Source: Osmia lignaria lignaria
Taxonomy: Eukaryota; Arthropoda; Insecta; Hymenoptera; Megachilidae
NCBI RefSeq assembly: GCF_051020975.1
Contig: NC_135036.1
Span: 9,238,001-9,302,000 of the forward strand
Reading direction: 5' to 3'
Length of the DNA: 64,000 nucleotides
Positions 23,501 to 38,500 of this stretch are shown in pieces (within the stretch, counting starts at the first letter, position 1; every line of letters begins with the position of its first letter). A model generated the notes under the pieces. It was not told where the DNA came from. It did not search any database and saw nothing but the letters and a program-made list of their open reading frames with translations. The position numbers and the translations under genes were made by a program.

Positions 23501-26500
23501 TTACCAGCCAGTTCCTTCTTGCACCGCGCAAACCAACCCCCGGGCACCCCCTCGACACGAACGTAACCCCAACGTAGGCAAAACTACGGCAAACTTCGCA
23601 GTAACGTACACGTAGACGTTCAAGAGTCTCTCCTCGCGACCGCAATGTAAAGATCCGCCATCGAATGCTGCTGTTCTCTCAATCGTTAATAATCCTTTCA
23701 TCCCCCTCTACGACCCTCGTGAAATTCGATTTCCTATCTTTTTTTATTTTCTTATTTTTCTCGACGTTGGATACCAACAAAAACCGGGAAACAAAATTTG
23801 TCGAATGAATTTGAGAACCACGAAAAACGACGCAAGGTAATTAAATGTCTTTATCGGTGTAATTTAGGGTGTATTGAAAGTGTTGGGTGGCAATTTCATT
23901 AACGCGAATTAAATTCCCCTTTTACAACGACTTACGTTCGACATCGTTGCCGGGATTCGAAGACATTGTTCATGCAAGAGGTACGATTTGTTCGAACAGA
24001 TTTGACCCGCTGAACTGCGGGGGCGAACCTAAATCGTAGTTATGCACTTAAGATCGAGCCGCAATCCTTCGGAATTATTCAGAATCGCTGGAGGAGCCAT
24101 GAATCGAACAAGACCACCCAGGGACAGAAACAAAGTCTCCGAATGAATTGTTGAAAAGCACTCGAGGCGCTCGAGGGCTGGTCCCGAGAGGTCCGTGTCC
24201 GCTTGACGAATGCGTCGTGTCGCGTCGCGTCGCTTCGAAGCAGAACGAGCGCGAAGCGGGCGAGCTCGGTGTTCACGCGGTTCTGACGGAAGTCGTCGAA
24301 GGAACAGCAGTGAACCGTGCACACGCACGCTGACAACCCGCAGATTCGACGATACGCCGGGCAAAAGATGATTTATGACCCGCGAACACGCCACGTCGTT
24401 TGCTCGACTCCTACGAATCGCTCGCCGAGAGTGAACAACGAAACGGATCGAAGCAGAAGGGTTGAAAAAAGAAGGAAAAAATTAAAATAGGGAAACTAAA
24501 CGGTCGCTTGAGAAATTTTCAAATATTTCACTAACTCGAAGAAAAGCAAGGATGAAACTTTGTTCGAAAGAATATAAAAGGGTTAGAGAAGAGGATTAGC
24601 GGAGGCGCGGGGTCAAAAGTCGGTCGAAATTATCCGCCGAGGTTAATAAATGATACATAAACGTTTCGGCAGGCTGGACGCGCGTGCTGGCAATAATGAC
24701 CGAGTTCTCGAGTGACTAATGATTTCCCTCGACCCGATGACGGTCTGATACACTACTGTCGATATTTTATTTTCACTCTGGACGGTCAAGGTCGCCTATG
24801 AAACGAGTATGGCATTTCTTACCAGATGAAATTGATTGAGATCTTAATGGGTAGTTCTATAAATAACGTCGTTTGAAATTCAATCGATAGGATAATTATT
24901 CCGAAACTGATACGTAAGGCTATGCGAAAATTATTGTATTTGTAGGTTCGAACGATCCTGACCAGGACACAATGCTCGGACGATGAAGAAAGGATCCTGC
25001 AGGAGGAATTGAAAAAGAAGGAGTGAAAAAAGCGGTTCGAGACGGAAAGAAAATAATAAGAGAAAAATAGACGGAGGAGCGGAGAGGGTGCAAGGACAAA
25101 GGATGAGGTAGATGAAACGAAAACGAGCCTACACGGATTCGTGGAGGTTTCCGACGACGGATTTTCGATGGTTGTGTGCCTTTTCTGTTTCATAGCTCGT
25201 TAGCGACTCGACGCGTGCACAGTGCACTCGTTGCACTTGGAAATGCAGGTCAGTGCATCGCTTTCCGCGTGACCTAATCGCGATGCACGATATTTAGCAA
25301 GTATTTATTAGATTCGTTTCCAAGGATTTATTCTGTGTCACCAGAGTTATCCGGATAAAAATTGCTCCATTTCGTTTTAACAAATGTGTTTCTAATTGTA
25401 ATTAGAATAATTTTGACTCGACAAATTTTCGCGCAGCTTCCGAGGAAAGAAATGAAACGATGGCTCGATCTATGACAGAGGGTTAATTGCAGGGTACTTT
25501 TTTACACGAATGTTCGCCACGTGACAAATGTAAACGAGCAAGTAGGCTGATAATATCGAGATCGCGAAGACCGGTTGTCCATCTGGCCCAGCGAGATTAA
25601 TGAACGCGTTGCTTAGGTATCGGAGGCTCATTAAGACACATTAACCCCGGCCTCTTTTACCCTCCTCCCTTTTTTTTCGCGTTACCTTGTCCTAATGGCA
25701 CATTGATCACTGTTGCCTCCAAGAAAAAGAATATTCGCGCGGCTGTTAGCGCAACAAATGCGCCGAAATCGATTCGTCGCGCTCCGTTAATTGATTCGAG
25801 GTCGCTATAATATGATTTCTTGCGATTAAATCGATGCAACGGATAATTCAAATTCATGAATAATTTGTACGTTACTTATTCCGACACTCTAAAAAATGAT
25901 AAACGTTCAAGTGCCACGTGAAAATCCTAGAAAATCCTTTTAGTTATTCTATATCCAATAAATTTACCATACCGTTATCCCGTTAAAATAAGCGAAAGAT
26001 TATAATGAAAATGAATTTCAAGTACGTATCAAAAGGAATTAAGGTTTTCGGTAGATTCTGCGAAAGTCACAGGAAATCTATTAATCCCAGCTTGGCTGAA
26101 ATCGACGGAACACTCGATAGTCGATAGTCCAGGGGAACGAGACGACATGTGCGCGAACGATAATCCGTTCCCGTGGATTGTATCTTATCGCTATTATCAG
26201 GAATCCCTGAAAGGAGAGCAAGTTTATCTAGCCGTTGTATATGGGCCAGATAATTTTACAATGCGCGGAATCGGGCGACTTTCGATTGCCTGCGACTTTC
26301 ATAACTCCTAATAAATCCGGCGTTAAATCGATCGCGAAGGAAAACTCGAAACAGCGCAAAAATTAATTTTCTAACATTCGTAATTAAGAATCAATAGTCT
26401 TCTAATTGCCGCAAGTACACCTGTTGAAAATATCGATGCAAAGTTACGCAACGAATACTTCAGTTCTATCGACTTTATCTTTCGAGCGTATCGAAGAGAA

Positions 26501-29500
26501 TCTAGTTTTGTAGAAAATAAATAATTTCCATTCCAAGTGTCGCGATTTCAAGGTGTCACCACACCATCGTCACCCCTTGTTTCGAAACACCATAACGATT
26601 CTTTATTTCGCGACACTTGGAAAAGAAATGGTACACAGGAAAAAATGATGGAAAATGAAATAATGTACTCACCTCGGTGCGCTGCTGTAACCTCTTGTTC
26701 AACTCGTAGAGCCTGTAGTCCGGTTGGCCAAAGTACGGAGTGTGCCTCCTGGGGACAGGCAACGATCTGTCAGATCAGACCGATCGGTCATGTTAGGTGT
26801 GCTGTGTACAGTGTGTTCTCTGGTGTGGGTCGCGTGTCGCATGCATGTAAACCGAAGGGGGTTCAACGTGCAAACGCGGACTTTCGTAAGCCGCCTCGAG
26901 CAATGCAACGAAATCGACGAAACGTGGCACAGATTCGCGAACACGAAACTTACGACTTTCACCGAGGAAACAACGATCGCTAACATACTCAATCTAGCTT
27001 GCTTCGTGGCAATTTTCCTTCGAATTCCTTTGAAATCTAACACCTTGACTTAGGATCTTCGTTTGCGATTCGATGGAACCGATCCACTGGAAATTCTAAA
27101 GTGATTTGCAACGGTATTTAATTTTTTCACCAGCAATTTATCCTTTCCGTCTTCCATTAATAGGAAGAACAAATTTTGTAGTAACAATGTCATAACGAAA
27201 TGAATCCATCGGATCTATCGAAACGCGAACACGGTACACCCCTCCGTATCGTCGAACGACAGACTAATTCTTGAAAATTGGATTTGCACTGTAATGCGTG
27301 CTCGTAATACGGACAATTGATTGGTGGCATCAAAATATTAGCGTTCGACTGACCGTTGGCAGGCAGCTGACAGCCGGCTCCACCGTTCTCCGGAATTGTT
27401 ATCGATTTTAATATCGACACCGGTCCATTAACGGTGTTCGAACGCGTTCGATCGCGAAACTTACACGTGCCAACCGCGATACACTTCGACGCGTGCCGTG
27501 TCGCGATTCCGACTGGTTCGATGATTATCCTGTTTTTCGTCCGGAGAATCGGCGATCCACGGTACTTAGTTCCCTTTATCGTTGTTTACGTTTATCGGGT
27601 TGAAACCTTGCAACCTTTTACCTTTAGCTATATAATCGAACAATGAAACGTAGGTTCGAACGAGATTTCACTGTTACGAACACGATAAAACGAGAATGGT
27701 GCATGTCGTTGGAAAGATCGATCGTGCCAGAAAGAACTTGGCCTTTCTAGTCTCCGGAGAATCACCGCTGTGGGACCTGACGACACGTCACTGCCGTTCC
27801 TGCGTGTGTGTACACTCAGCGGGGTGAATTTACCAGGGAAGGGTCGAGGCTCAAGGGTTGCAAGGGTAACCTACTGTCGTACATGGTTCACCAGGGACGA
27901 GCTCGACAAATTTCTCCTCCCATTCGTGTTCTGATTCATCTTGATCCTGAGCGATTCACCGAAAATCTACTGCTTTATTTCTCTCTATATCTCGTTTCTT
28001 TTCCAACCCCAAGTTTCCCTTGTTCGTTCAATTTTTTAATACCTACGAGAGAGTCGACATTTAACGAAGCGAAAACAAAGTTGATTATTAACCGGCTCGA
28101 ATTACGTTAACTTTTTCATCGGTCGGTTAGCGCGTCGAAACAAAGGTTAACACACGTTCGTCTATAATTAATCGGCTTATTTTAGTTCGAAACGCGTGAA
28201 TGTGGTATCGATCGAATAATACGTATGAAAAATTTTTAGGTCGCCTGTTTATTTATAAATAAACAAGCGAAGGATTAATAATAAACCAGGTATTATTGGT
28301 TACCGATCGAAGCTCGGCCTGATAATTATAATTAATCATTTTCCAAATCGAGACACATCTTTTTCTTTTTTTTTTTTTTTTTTTCAATTTCGATCACTGG
28401 CGAAACTGTCATATAGGAAAAGAGACACGAGTGCTGGTTGACAGATCGAGCGTGTGGCGTAACATAAAACAGAATGGAAACGCGCTAATTTAGCCGACAA
28501 CGTAATTTCACGTGAGGCACGTACGCGGCGTGTAGCCGCGTGCAATAATCCGAAACCGGCTCGCGTGGTACTCACCAAGTATCTCTCTCTCGTTCAAGAC
28601 GTGCCCGCCACGATCGAACTAATTAATTCGTCGCACGGCAGAGCGGCGGGTTCGGTTGCACGCTCCCCAGAATTTTTTCCTTCTTCTCTGCCGTTCCCCG
28701 CGAATGATCGTGACAGATCGTTCCTCCCGATACGGAACTAATCCCGGTGAATGAAAAACTTTCAGCGGCGAGCGTCGTGTGTCACATTTTCGCTGACCGA
28801 TCTCGCATCGCTAAATTTTCTTTTATCCATTCTCGACTCGATCTTCCGTCGAACGCGTCCGAAGGAGAACCGCGAAACGCTTAGAAAGCACGGGGAAAGC
28901 AGAGTGTCGCCGCGGGATTTTCGATGAGGTTCGCTCACCGGGTACACGGTCGTTATCAACTCGTGGGAGTTAATAGGTTTAGTTGGCGCGGCTAATGGGT
29001 GTCCCCGGTGCGGCGGGTCGCGTCGCGTCGGCAGGAAATCAGCTGACCGGCCAGCTGGTCATGGAAGAAGGTGCAGGAACCCGCTGGTTGAGAGCCGTCG
29101 CCTGCAGGGGTCTCAGATTGGGTTAGCAAAGGGCGCAGTTCAGACTGGAGGAGGGTGGCTGGTCGAGGGTGAGTCTGGTGCGCGGAGGGAGGAACGGGGT
29201 GTTATTAGGGGTTGCTCATGGGGTGGCACTGCGATCAATGCTGGGGAGTCATGCTAACCCCCCTTTCGAAGTCTATATATAGAAGAATCGCGCGCGCACA
29301 CACACGTAAAGAGCGACACGGAGGCTACACAACCGGTGCTGAGTAGCGATGGCCATTCGAATTCCTGTCTCGCGAGTTTCCGAGCGATTTGCTAGCACGC
29401 ACTGCTTTCGAGTCGCTTCGAATATTATTCCGATTGATACGAGGGGAGGAGGAATCGCCAACAACGTGATTGCCGAAACGTGTTCCTTCGTCACCTAGGA

Positions 29501-32500
29501 GTTAATATTACTTATTTCTTTGTTCTATCATCCCCTTTACCTTTCGTCCATTCTCAAAGGAGAAGTATACGCGTTTAGATTTCTATGGAAATCATTTTAC
29601 AACCATTGTTCGGGATGTTACTTGTTATCGCAGATCGACCGATAGACAATGTCCGACTCGGTTGATTAATCGCGGAATCTAGCGGAAGTTTTCAAGGTAA
29701 ACTGAAAGCGATTGAAAGAGCGTTAAAGCCATCGCTAGGGACGAAAGCGTCGGTGTGAATACGTAAGCCCAGGGGATGAGCGTCGGTCTTGCGGGAGAGA
29801 CCCTCGGGAAGGGGGCTAACGAAACGCGACGTACACGTGTAAGCTTCACGGCCTCAAGTGGGATTTTTCCGAGCAACTTTGCTCTAATTTTCTAATCGTT
29901 AAAATCATTGATTCCGTAAGGGGGATATATTAAAAGATTATGAATACGATTTTCGTGAGTATGATTACTATTAAATTCGTTACTTTTTACAGAGATCTAC
30001 GGTTTTTATTTAAGAAAATTTCATCGATAGACTTGTTCGACAAATTTTTATTCCGCTACCTACTCGATTTTCCAGAATTGCGCTGATGGCGAGAAACGGT
30101 TTAAGGAATGTTTACGAAGGTTGTTTTAAGGAAAAGCGGAACCACCGTGACAAGCGGCAAGGAACGTCTCTATAAAAACGCAAGAGAGCTCGTTACTTTA
30201 GGATTTATCGGCTCGTTGCTTTTATGCAGCGCCTTAAACGCGCGACAGGTCGCGTTCCCGCGCGAAACTATCGCAAATTGAACGGCAATCTATCCGAGGA
30301 ACCCTTTCGCTACAGAAATTGTCCAGTTTACGAGGAAGAATTTGCATCGCGCCGATACCAGAATCCTCTTCATTCGCCGGCCGTGATGGTCGCTCGTAAA
30401 AATTTACTCGAAAAGAAAAGAAAAACGTGTTACACAATCGTAGAATGGATCGTTTTATTAGTTCCGCTTCTTCCTTCGGGTACCGGCCGAAGAAACCATC
30501 TCAATTATTGACCCTACGAGTTATAAAACTGAGAAAAACACACGGCACGGCTTATCAGAGGAGGAATACGTCGTTACGTAACGTTCCTGTCCGATAAGAG
30601 CGTGCATTTATCGATCTCTGACACGAGCCGAGTAATCGTGTCGATAATTGAAACTACAGTTTCATTGAACGTGGAAAAGAAAAGGAAAGGCGTGCCGATA
30701 CTTTCGTCGATAATTGACTTTCTCGATCTTTCAATGACCGAGATGCTTATCTACACTATTTTCGACCAGTCGAGATGAGGAACTTTTAAAATTCGACTAC
30801 TCGAAAAGTCGATCCAGTTTTAGCGAGAAATTATATTCAGCAGGTAAACGAAGCTCTTCCGTTATCGTTCATAGAGTTGTTAATCGATTTATCTACTTCG
30901 GAAGAATCTCAATTGAAGTTGAACGATCGAAACCCTCGAGAACCTGTTGCTGAGGGAAAAATCATTTCTATTATTTTTAATCGCAATTAAAATAAAGCAA
31001 TCGCGAACTGTTCCATTAGATTACACGCAGAAAGTAAAGAGCAAGTCAGCTTTCCAACAGCAAGTCCCTTATACTTTCGTCGCTGGCGCAGCAGTAATCG
31101 CACCGTCGCTCTCGCGATTTATGTTCACCAGCAACGATACTTTATCCTCGATTCATCCTTCTATCATAGTTTTTTTTTTTCTCTTTTTTTCATCGTCTGT
31201 TAATTAAACGCGAGTCGACTCTCTGCGTTTTCTATATTTCAGAAAGAAATTCTAAGGATCGAATTAATGAAAAATCGATTAGACTATTGATAAATCTTCC
31301 TCGAGATCGCTGGTGTACACCGAGTCGTGGAATTCGTCCGAAGTTTGCTCGTGGGAACAGAAAGCGATCCGACTTGTTAAGCGAACCGGAGAAAACCACG
31401 TTGGTCGTACGATGTGTGCCAGCCATAAAAGAGCAATAATCAGCGTGCCACGCCGGTTCGCGTTCAACTCGGCCAGTGGCCATTGCTGGAAAAGTGAACG
31501 GTGGTGCGCCTCTCCGTGACGAAATGCCGAGCAAAACGTACCTCCAATCGTGGCTTCTCTTCTCGCGATTATACTCGATTTAATTCACGTACCTTCTCTC
31601 GGCGTTCCTTAAACCAAGGAATTTTCAAACGATCCCCATCGGACCGGGAAAAGTTTACCGCTCTAGTACCGGTAGCCAGAGTTGATCAACGTTTAACCCT
31701 TTCGTTACGCGTTCAGACTGGCCAAAAAGCGGTGTGTACGGTAGAACGAGTTTGAGGGTTTGCACTTTACCACGAATCGAGTTTACGTCTATTTGCTGCT
31801 TCACGCAATTTATCGCCCCTGCACGACAGTTACTTAACCCTTTACCCTCTATACTGCACGATAAAACACATCGTTGGCAACAATTTCCGCGCTTTGCCGT
31901 AAGGTGGAAAAATTCGAAGAGGAATCAAACTATTTAATGAAATTCATTCATTTCGCTTGCGCGCTCCTTAAATTGCATTTCTCTCGAATATCCTAAGTAA
32001 TTAAAATTATGTTCAATGTTTTGACCAACTCTTGGTAACGACAGAATCTTAATTGAAAGGCAACACGAGGAATCAATGAGGGCGGAGTGTTCGAATTTTC
32101 AGTGTTAAAAATAAAACTCACCGTCAGGTGTTTCGTTCTCGTGAAAATGTCACGTTGTCAGAATTTTTCCGATCAGAAGTCAATGAAATAACGTACACTG
32201 GGAGGACATTTTTCCATGCCGGTCGTGGTTAAACAAAGAGACGATATTTTCTGGAAAAGCTAAGAGAATGGGAAAAGATCGATATAGGCCGCGACTTGGT
32301 GCAGCCTCCTCTCTTCCTGGATCCATCCATTTATTTGTTCGCGCTAAACGCGAGATCATTTCACCGCGGAGCGTGTTGGTTGCGTCGAGAGGAGGCTAGC
32401 ATGTGGCGTTTCACCGTTCTCTATGACGAAATCGCAGGCCAAGCCAGGCCAGGCCAGGCGAAACGGCCGTCTAGAATAGAAAGAAAAGAGATTCTCATTT

Positions 32501-35500
32501 CGCCATCGATACGGAACGAACCGCGAAACACGCATTCGCGGTTGGTCCCCGCTTTTGTATCAGAAACGCTCCGTTTCCCTGCTTTCGCTCCTCTGTAAAT
32601 TCGAAAATCTCCCGTTTTCACTAAAATACAAAGGGCGTTTCATTCCTCATTTTTTCTCTTTATCTCCTTCTCTGTTTTAATGCCGATTTATTATTAGTCG
32701 TTTCGTCAGTGTGACGCAAGGACGACGTTTGCCAGGCGAACACCGAGGCTTCGTCGAAACTCTCCAGCTTATTTATCACTGTTCGTTGCGATTCGACGAT
32801 GACTGTCTTATCGTGAATTTAACGCACGTTTATTGTCACAGGGGTCATCGGTAGCCGACATCTCGCGGTGTAATCAAATGTAACCTTTGCTATTTTGTTA
32901 ATGATAAAGGGTAGAAAATTGAAATAAATTAATCAACGAATCTTTGTTGTTGTTTTTCTCAAAAGATTCAACGAAATATTAACAAATATTGCGTCTTTAC
33001 GCGTCGCGAGCAATAAAAGAAAAAATGTAAAATTCAGCGAGGTTCACGGTGTGGTCGCTAGTTCGTTCCGCCTGGCCTCTGACCCTAATGATTACGGGTA
33101 TCAATTAGCGGTGCATGCCTCCTGGTAATGAGAGAGTCCAAAAGGCACACAAGCATAGCTGATAATTAACAACGTACGATAACGAAACGATCGACGGAAC
33201 GAAAGTTCGGTAGGAAAGCGCGTACTCTTGCCGCGTAACTTCAGACCGAAGGAAAACAGAAGATTGTAACAACGAAACGTTACAAAACGATGACACATCT
33301 GTTCCAGTTAAATTGCCGTGGGATTATTGGACTCGAAGATGTTACACGAACTTGAGGAACCGGTTTCGAAGAGTTCTAAAGACTAAAAAAGAAAAAGAAG
33401 AAGAAAACTCGCGGGTCCAGCGTCGATCATTTACCCTCCTTCTTTCTTTTTCTTTTTCTTTTTTTTTTTTCGTGTGTCATCCACTCGACGTTTCCTTACA
33501 GTTTCCTCTTTTTCCTCTCGCGTCCACGTGAAATTCTAACAAACGCGACAGCTACAACAATTTATTCATCGGTTAAGAAGTAAAAGAAAGTTTAACGGTG
33601 ATGTTTGACCCGTCGAATTCCAAAGAGGACATCAGCCATCTGTTGAGCGAGAAAGATGAGTGATCTCTTGTCACTCGAGAGATCTTTTGTAATTGGAATC
33701 ACGCCAGGCTTTAATAGTTACACTCGTTCGAACAACGTTACATAAAATGCCATTTGTTGTTGCTTCGGGTTGGCAATTTCTTTTAACGATCGTGTTAATA
33801 ACCGGCTATCCCGTGTCGACAACCCTTGCCCGGCTCTATCGTTTTTCACCATTTCAAAATACAAATTTCAATTAAGTTTCTTAAAAATATAGCACAATTT
33901 ATTAATGCGATCTCGATGGTTTTGAACGAAGGATGAAAGGGTGCCGTTTATGGCGTCACGTTAGGAGTATTTATACGGAAGTGACGGCACGATAAATCCG
34001 TAGTGTCACGGTCCATCGTTGTCCACGGGGTTGGAACGCTTATACCGGTTTACGAGCCGCGTCTGAAAGCTCCGCGACCCACCTCCTCCAACGGGTTTAT
34101 TCGACGTACCTCGCTGATTTAGGGGAGAATCGATCGATCGAAAATTATCCCCGATCCCTGTTTTCTCTCCCTCTAAACACCCGCGAAATCTGTCCACCGT
34201 TGAAAGGAACTTCGCACGACAAGAAATGGGACGGTGATAAATATTTCTGAGGGAATTGCTGAAAGATGTCGAAATGCGTTCTATTATTATTTAATCACTC
34301 GAGTGTAGAAATACATTCAAAATATCATTCTATAACTTTGTTTCACAGCGGAGACTCGTTTCTATTATCGCGCTCTTATCGATCACCTACCTAGCAATGA
34401 ATCACCGATAAAGGTGTAAATCACCGAGGCGTGAATCAATCCGGAAAAATGTGCTCGATAATCAAGGAAACAAAGAAACTGTACAACGAAATCCCATGAG
34501 TTTTCCACGAGACTAAGACGTCGAAGAGGTAAGCCGAGCCGTGTTGCTGGTAAGCCGCGTGTGGGAGGCCGCTAATTTATTGTGCATTAACGTCACTTGT
34601 CTCTGACCACGCACCAGACGGCTCGTGGCTGTCCAGCGTGTATCGTCGCTGAACTTTCGGTCGCGGAACTAACAACCGTTTTAATTAGATAACGAGTGTA
34701 AAGAAATATCGATAAGATTTCTCAACGAGAAAATCATAGACGGATGGATGTCGAAGGGAGGCGAAAGATTTGCGGGCAAGGAATGCGGTACATCCGCGGG
34801 AGAGGAAGCGGATCGGATTGACAGGTTCGTGACTTTCGAAGAGATGAGGCGAGAAACAGCAAGCGAGTAGAGCGGGGTCCAAGCATGCAACACGCGACGA
34901 GAAATCCTCGGCTTCCTCGCTCGCTCGTCCTTAATTGGGTTCGTGCCACCGCGTTAATAAATGCGGCCAGGCAAGTGCATTCTGCGCATTGCCAAGTCCG
35001 GCCACGCGTACCCCAGGCCCTTATAAAGGCTCAATCAGCCTGATCCCGATTGAGTCGTTAATTGCCTTAAAGAGGGCAAGGCCTTGTCTACGTTGCTAAA
35101 ATGCAAAGCTGCTCTGACCATGCTCTGCCGCGTCGGTCGATCTCGCGGATTTCATTCAAGACGAATCGAAGTTGATACGCGTACTTTTTGGTACCTCGAA
35201 TTCTAATTGATTCTAACCTAACGGGAAGGCAAAAGGCATTAAGCAAACTTTCATATCCTGGCACGACCCATCGTATACCTGGTGCCAGGTATTTTCCTCG
35301 TGATACAAGGAATGTCGTCGTTTGCAAAAAAGAAAGAAGGGAAGTAACGGACGCAACGCCAAAGGCATCTAGCCTTGCCTGGTGCATTACGAGGAAGGAT
35401 GCATTTCCTTCCACCTTCGCCATTCCATTTTTACACGACCCGGCCGAGATATATCTCCAATGACCCACCTACCTACCTACCCTAATGCAACCGTTCGCCG

Positions 35501-38500
35501 TTTAATAACCCGCTCGTAAAGGCACCGAAATGAATCATTCCGGCTCGTATCTTCTTTTACGCGTCTAATCCAGCCGCACGGACGGATTTACGGAAGAGAT
35601 CGAAGGAGAAATCATTAGCCGAGTGGTAGGCTTTTAAGGAAGAGGACGTTCGTCAACGGGGAATAAAGATTTCGTAGAAGCTTTCTGGATCCTTAAGCAC
35701 CGCGATAAACGAGGCACCGATCGAGCTTCGCGGTTTATAATCTATCAAGGGGGGGAAGCCGGAGAAGTAAGTAGAAGCAAATAGAGAAGCCAGAAATGTC
35801 CCGTTTGATTCTCGCCGAAGAATCCGTGTTTCTAAGTTGAAAGAAGAATAAATTATTTTTTTGTACATTTAAAACATTTAACCCTTTCCACTGAACGAAA
35901 ATTATTTCTCGTAAACTGTTCTTGTTTTTTTAAAAAAAAGTATTTTCCTTTTACCTTCATCAAGGATTAATTTGAAGATGAGAGATCCAGGACACGGCGC
36001 ATCGAGCACTTGACTCTCTGTCGCGTGAAGTAGGATGATTCCAGGACGAAGGACGTCGTTAGGTGGCACGCCGACAATGCAACGCTGAAGGCAGCAGGCA
36101 TCGTTTCATGCATTATGAGAAAGGAAGCACTTCCCTCTACCAGCATCCCTCTATTCTCGGGCCAACGTGGCCCCCAGGCGCTTCCATAACTTCCTTCTTA
36201 CCCCTTACTCTCTCTGCTACCCCGTAGATTTCCTCGTTGCCCGTCTAGTTTCCCTCTTTTCCCGTCTTTCTTTCCTCTCGGATCCCTTGATACGTTATAC
36301 CGATCGCAAACTTTATTTTTTCATAAACCAACGGGACGAGTTTCGGCCGTTCTTTGATCACTTTTAAATGAAATTATATTTTCCGAATCAAAATATCAGC
36401 ACCCAGGTGAAATAAAAATATTTTAGAATCGTATGTACTGAAAAGTTTCGAACGTTAGTTGCAGAGGACAAACGTTTCTTCCTGTTGCTGTTACCCCTTC
36501 TAGCTAAACACCCTGTCCCTCCCCTTTCAACCCTCTTTTTGGCACGGTGCGCTCGTTTTTACCGCACAGCCTCGGAAGTTTGCTCTCTCCCCTCGGTTTC
36601 GTTCAATGAAACTGGTGGATGGTTTTTTGGGGTGCTGGAACCCCGGCGTTCGATTTCAACCAACATTTCACGGTACTCTTCTAACGTAGGGTGTAAAAAA
36701 ATACAACACGGTATTAAACGATTTGTTATTACACAAGGCTCGTCTTATTACACGTGTTAAGAAACCACGTTACAATGTCAACACGAGGAAAGATGTATTT
36801 ATATATGATTCTAACCTTTATTGGCCTAACGTCGTAACAGATTCCTGACACTCTGAAATACCTTTCGGAAGACACGACGGCTTGCGCGGGCTCTAAATAA
36901 ACCCCGAACGCTATAAAACACAACGTCCAAGTCGACGTAGAACCAAAGAGTGAACATTCATTCGGGCCGTGCCAAGTTTTCCTCTTGCCAGAAAGAAACA
37001 ATATCGAAGTCAAAGTCTCGCTGCCCGATTTCCTAGCTGGATCAAGAAAAACTATAAATTTATTAATTATTATAATAAACGAATCCTAACATTTTGACAA
37101 TTGTTTTAGTGTATTCATAATTCGACGTGTAATATTTTTCAACCCTATCCTTTGCCTAATTTTTAAATCGCAATTAGAAGATCATTAATTTCATAGTGCT
37201 CGAGGCTCTGAAATATAATATAATTAAGATTTTAAAATTTAAATGGGTAAATGGTTTGAAGAAAGTGAAATGTACATTCAAGGTACAATACGTGAATTCG
37301 TGGATCGCAAACGCGTTCGTGCATTGCGTAAGCAGAAGGAGAACACCGCGTTTGTTTGCACGCACGTGCGAGGACGGAATTAGCCAAGACCCGGTTGTCC
37401 CTCGGCGAACGGACGAGAAGACTGGCCGGTCCGTTGTACTCCTGACCGAGGAGACTTCCTGACTGATCCACGCACCCGTTCTATCCTTCGTCCTGTGCCG
37501 CCTTACTGACGCGACCCGAACACATCGACGGAGTCTCTTCTGTAAACATGGCGCGACGCCTTGGCAGGCCAATTTTAGAATGTGTGCGCGTATACACAGG
37601 CACGCCGCCACCGAGACGTCTCCATTAATCGGGCGTCCAGAAATTTTCGTCGATACAGCCTTCTCTTGATCGAGAGAAATTTGACAGGATGATAAAAAAC
37701 GACGTTTAAAAATAGCGTAGAAATATTTGGGGTTGATTCAAACCGAGCGACAGAGGGATATATTTTTAAACCGACAGTTTCTCGATCCCACGTATCGTGT
37801 GGAATAATTAAGACACATTTCGCAATTAATTCGAGCGCGATCCGGTAACGATAAGGTGAACCGGAGTCGAGTCTCGAGGAACAGCAGCAAGTGGAACATG
37901 AGACGCGGATGAAGGAGCGTCACGACGGATGCGGTGAGAGGCACGTGCCTTCCTTGAACACGTGTAGCAAGTGCACTGCTTTCGTCGATACTTTTGCCAC
38001 TCCTCCACCCTCGTCCCGGACAATTGTCCGAGTCTGAACGAGCTTTCAACCCTTCCCTTCCGACAGCATTTGCACACAGCTACTTTTAATACTCGAGATG
38101 AGATCTTAGAGAATCGTCTAAATTCGTCGATTTGAATGAATCGAGAAAAATTCACATCGATCGAATCGATTGCACAGCGCGTCGAATTTAAATCCAACCC
38201 GTTGCTCGTGGAACGTGGGATCGTTTGAGATGCGAGCTGTACATTATCCGCGGCTGAGCGTGCCGTAGCGAGTCATGACAAGCGTGAAGAAGCGCGATCC
38301 GTTAAGGTGAGACGAGGTGTCGTTTGAACCGACACGAACCGCTGTTACAATATCGCGTGGCACGTGCCCTGTCCCCGGCCATCGGCTCCACCTTTTCCCT
38401 CTTCCGATCGTTGTTCGAGCAGATTTTAAATCGCCTGTCCGAGTGACAGTTTGACGCGTGCAAAACACTCCGAGCTGAATGTTTAAACTCGAAAAAAAAA

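Larger units (their letters stand above)
15244..26672 (-). other. Chip intron 2 (11.4 kb)
   Basis: Bounded by gtgagt at the exon 2 end and tgttacag before exon 3. Mostly AT-rich. It contains a (TTC)n tract (20921-20966), two GC-rich islands (about 19520-19640 and 19900-20040) with G-runs, and no recognisable nested gene on either strand. Confidence 0.85.

Noticed and set aside
23945..23970. Minus-strand tRNA-like 'cttcgaatcccgg'
   Set aside because: No T-stem pairing and no A-box at the expected distance.
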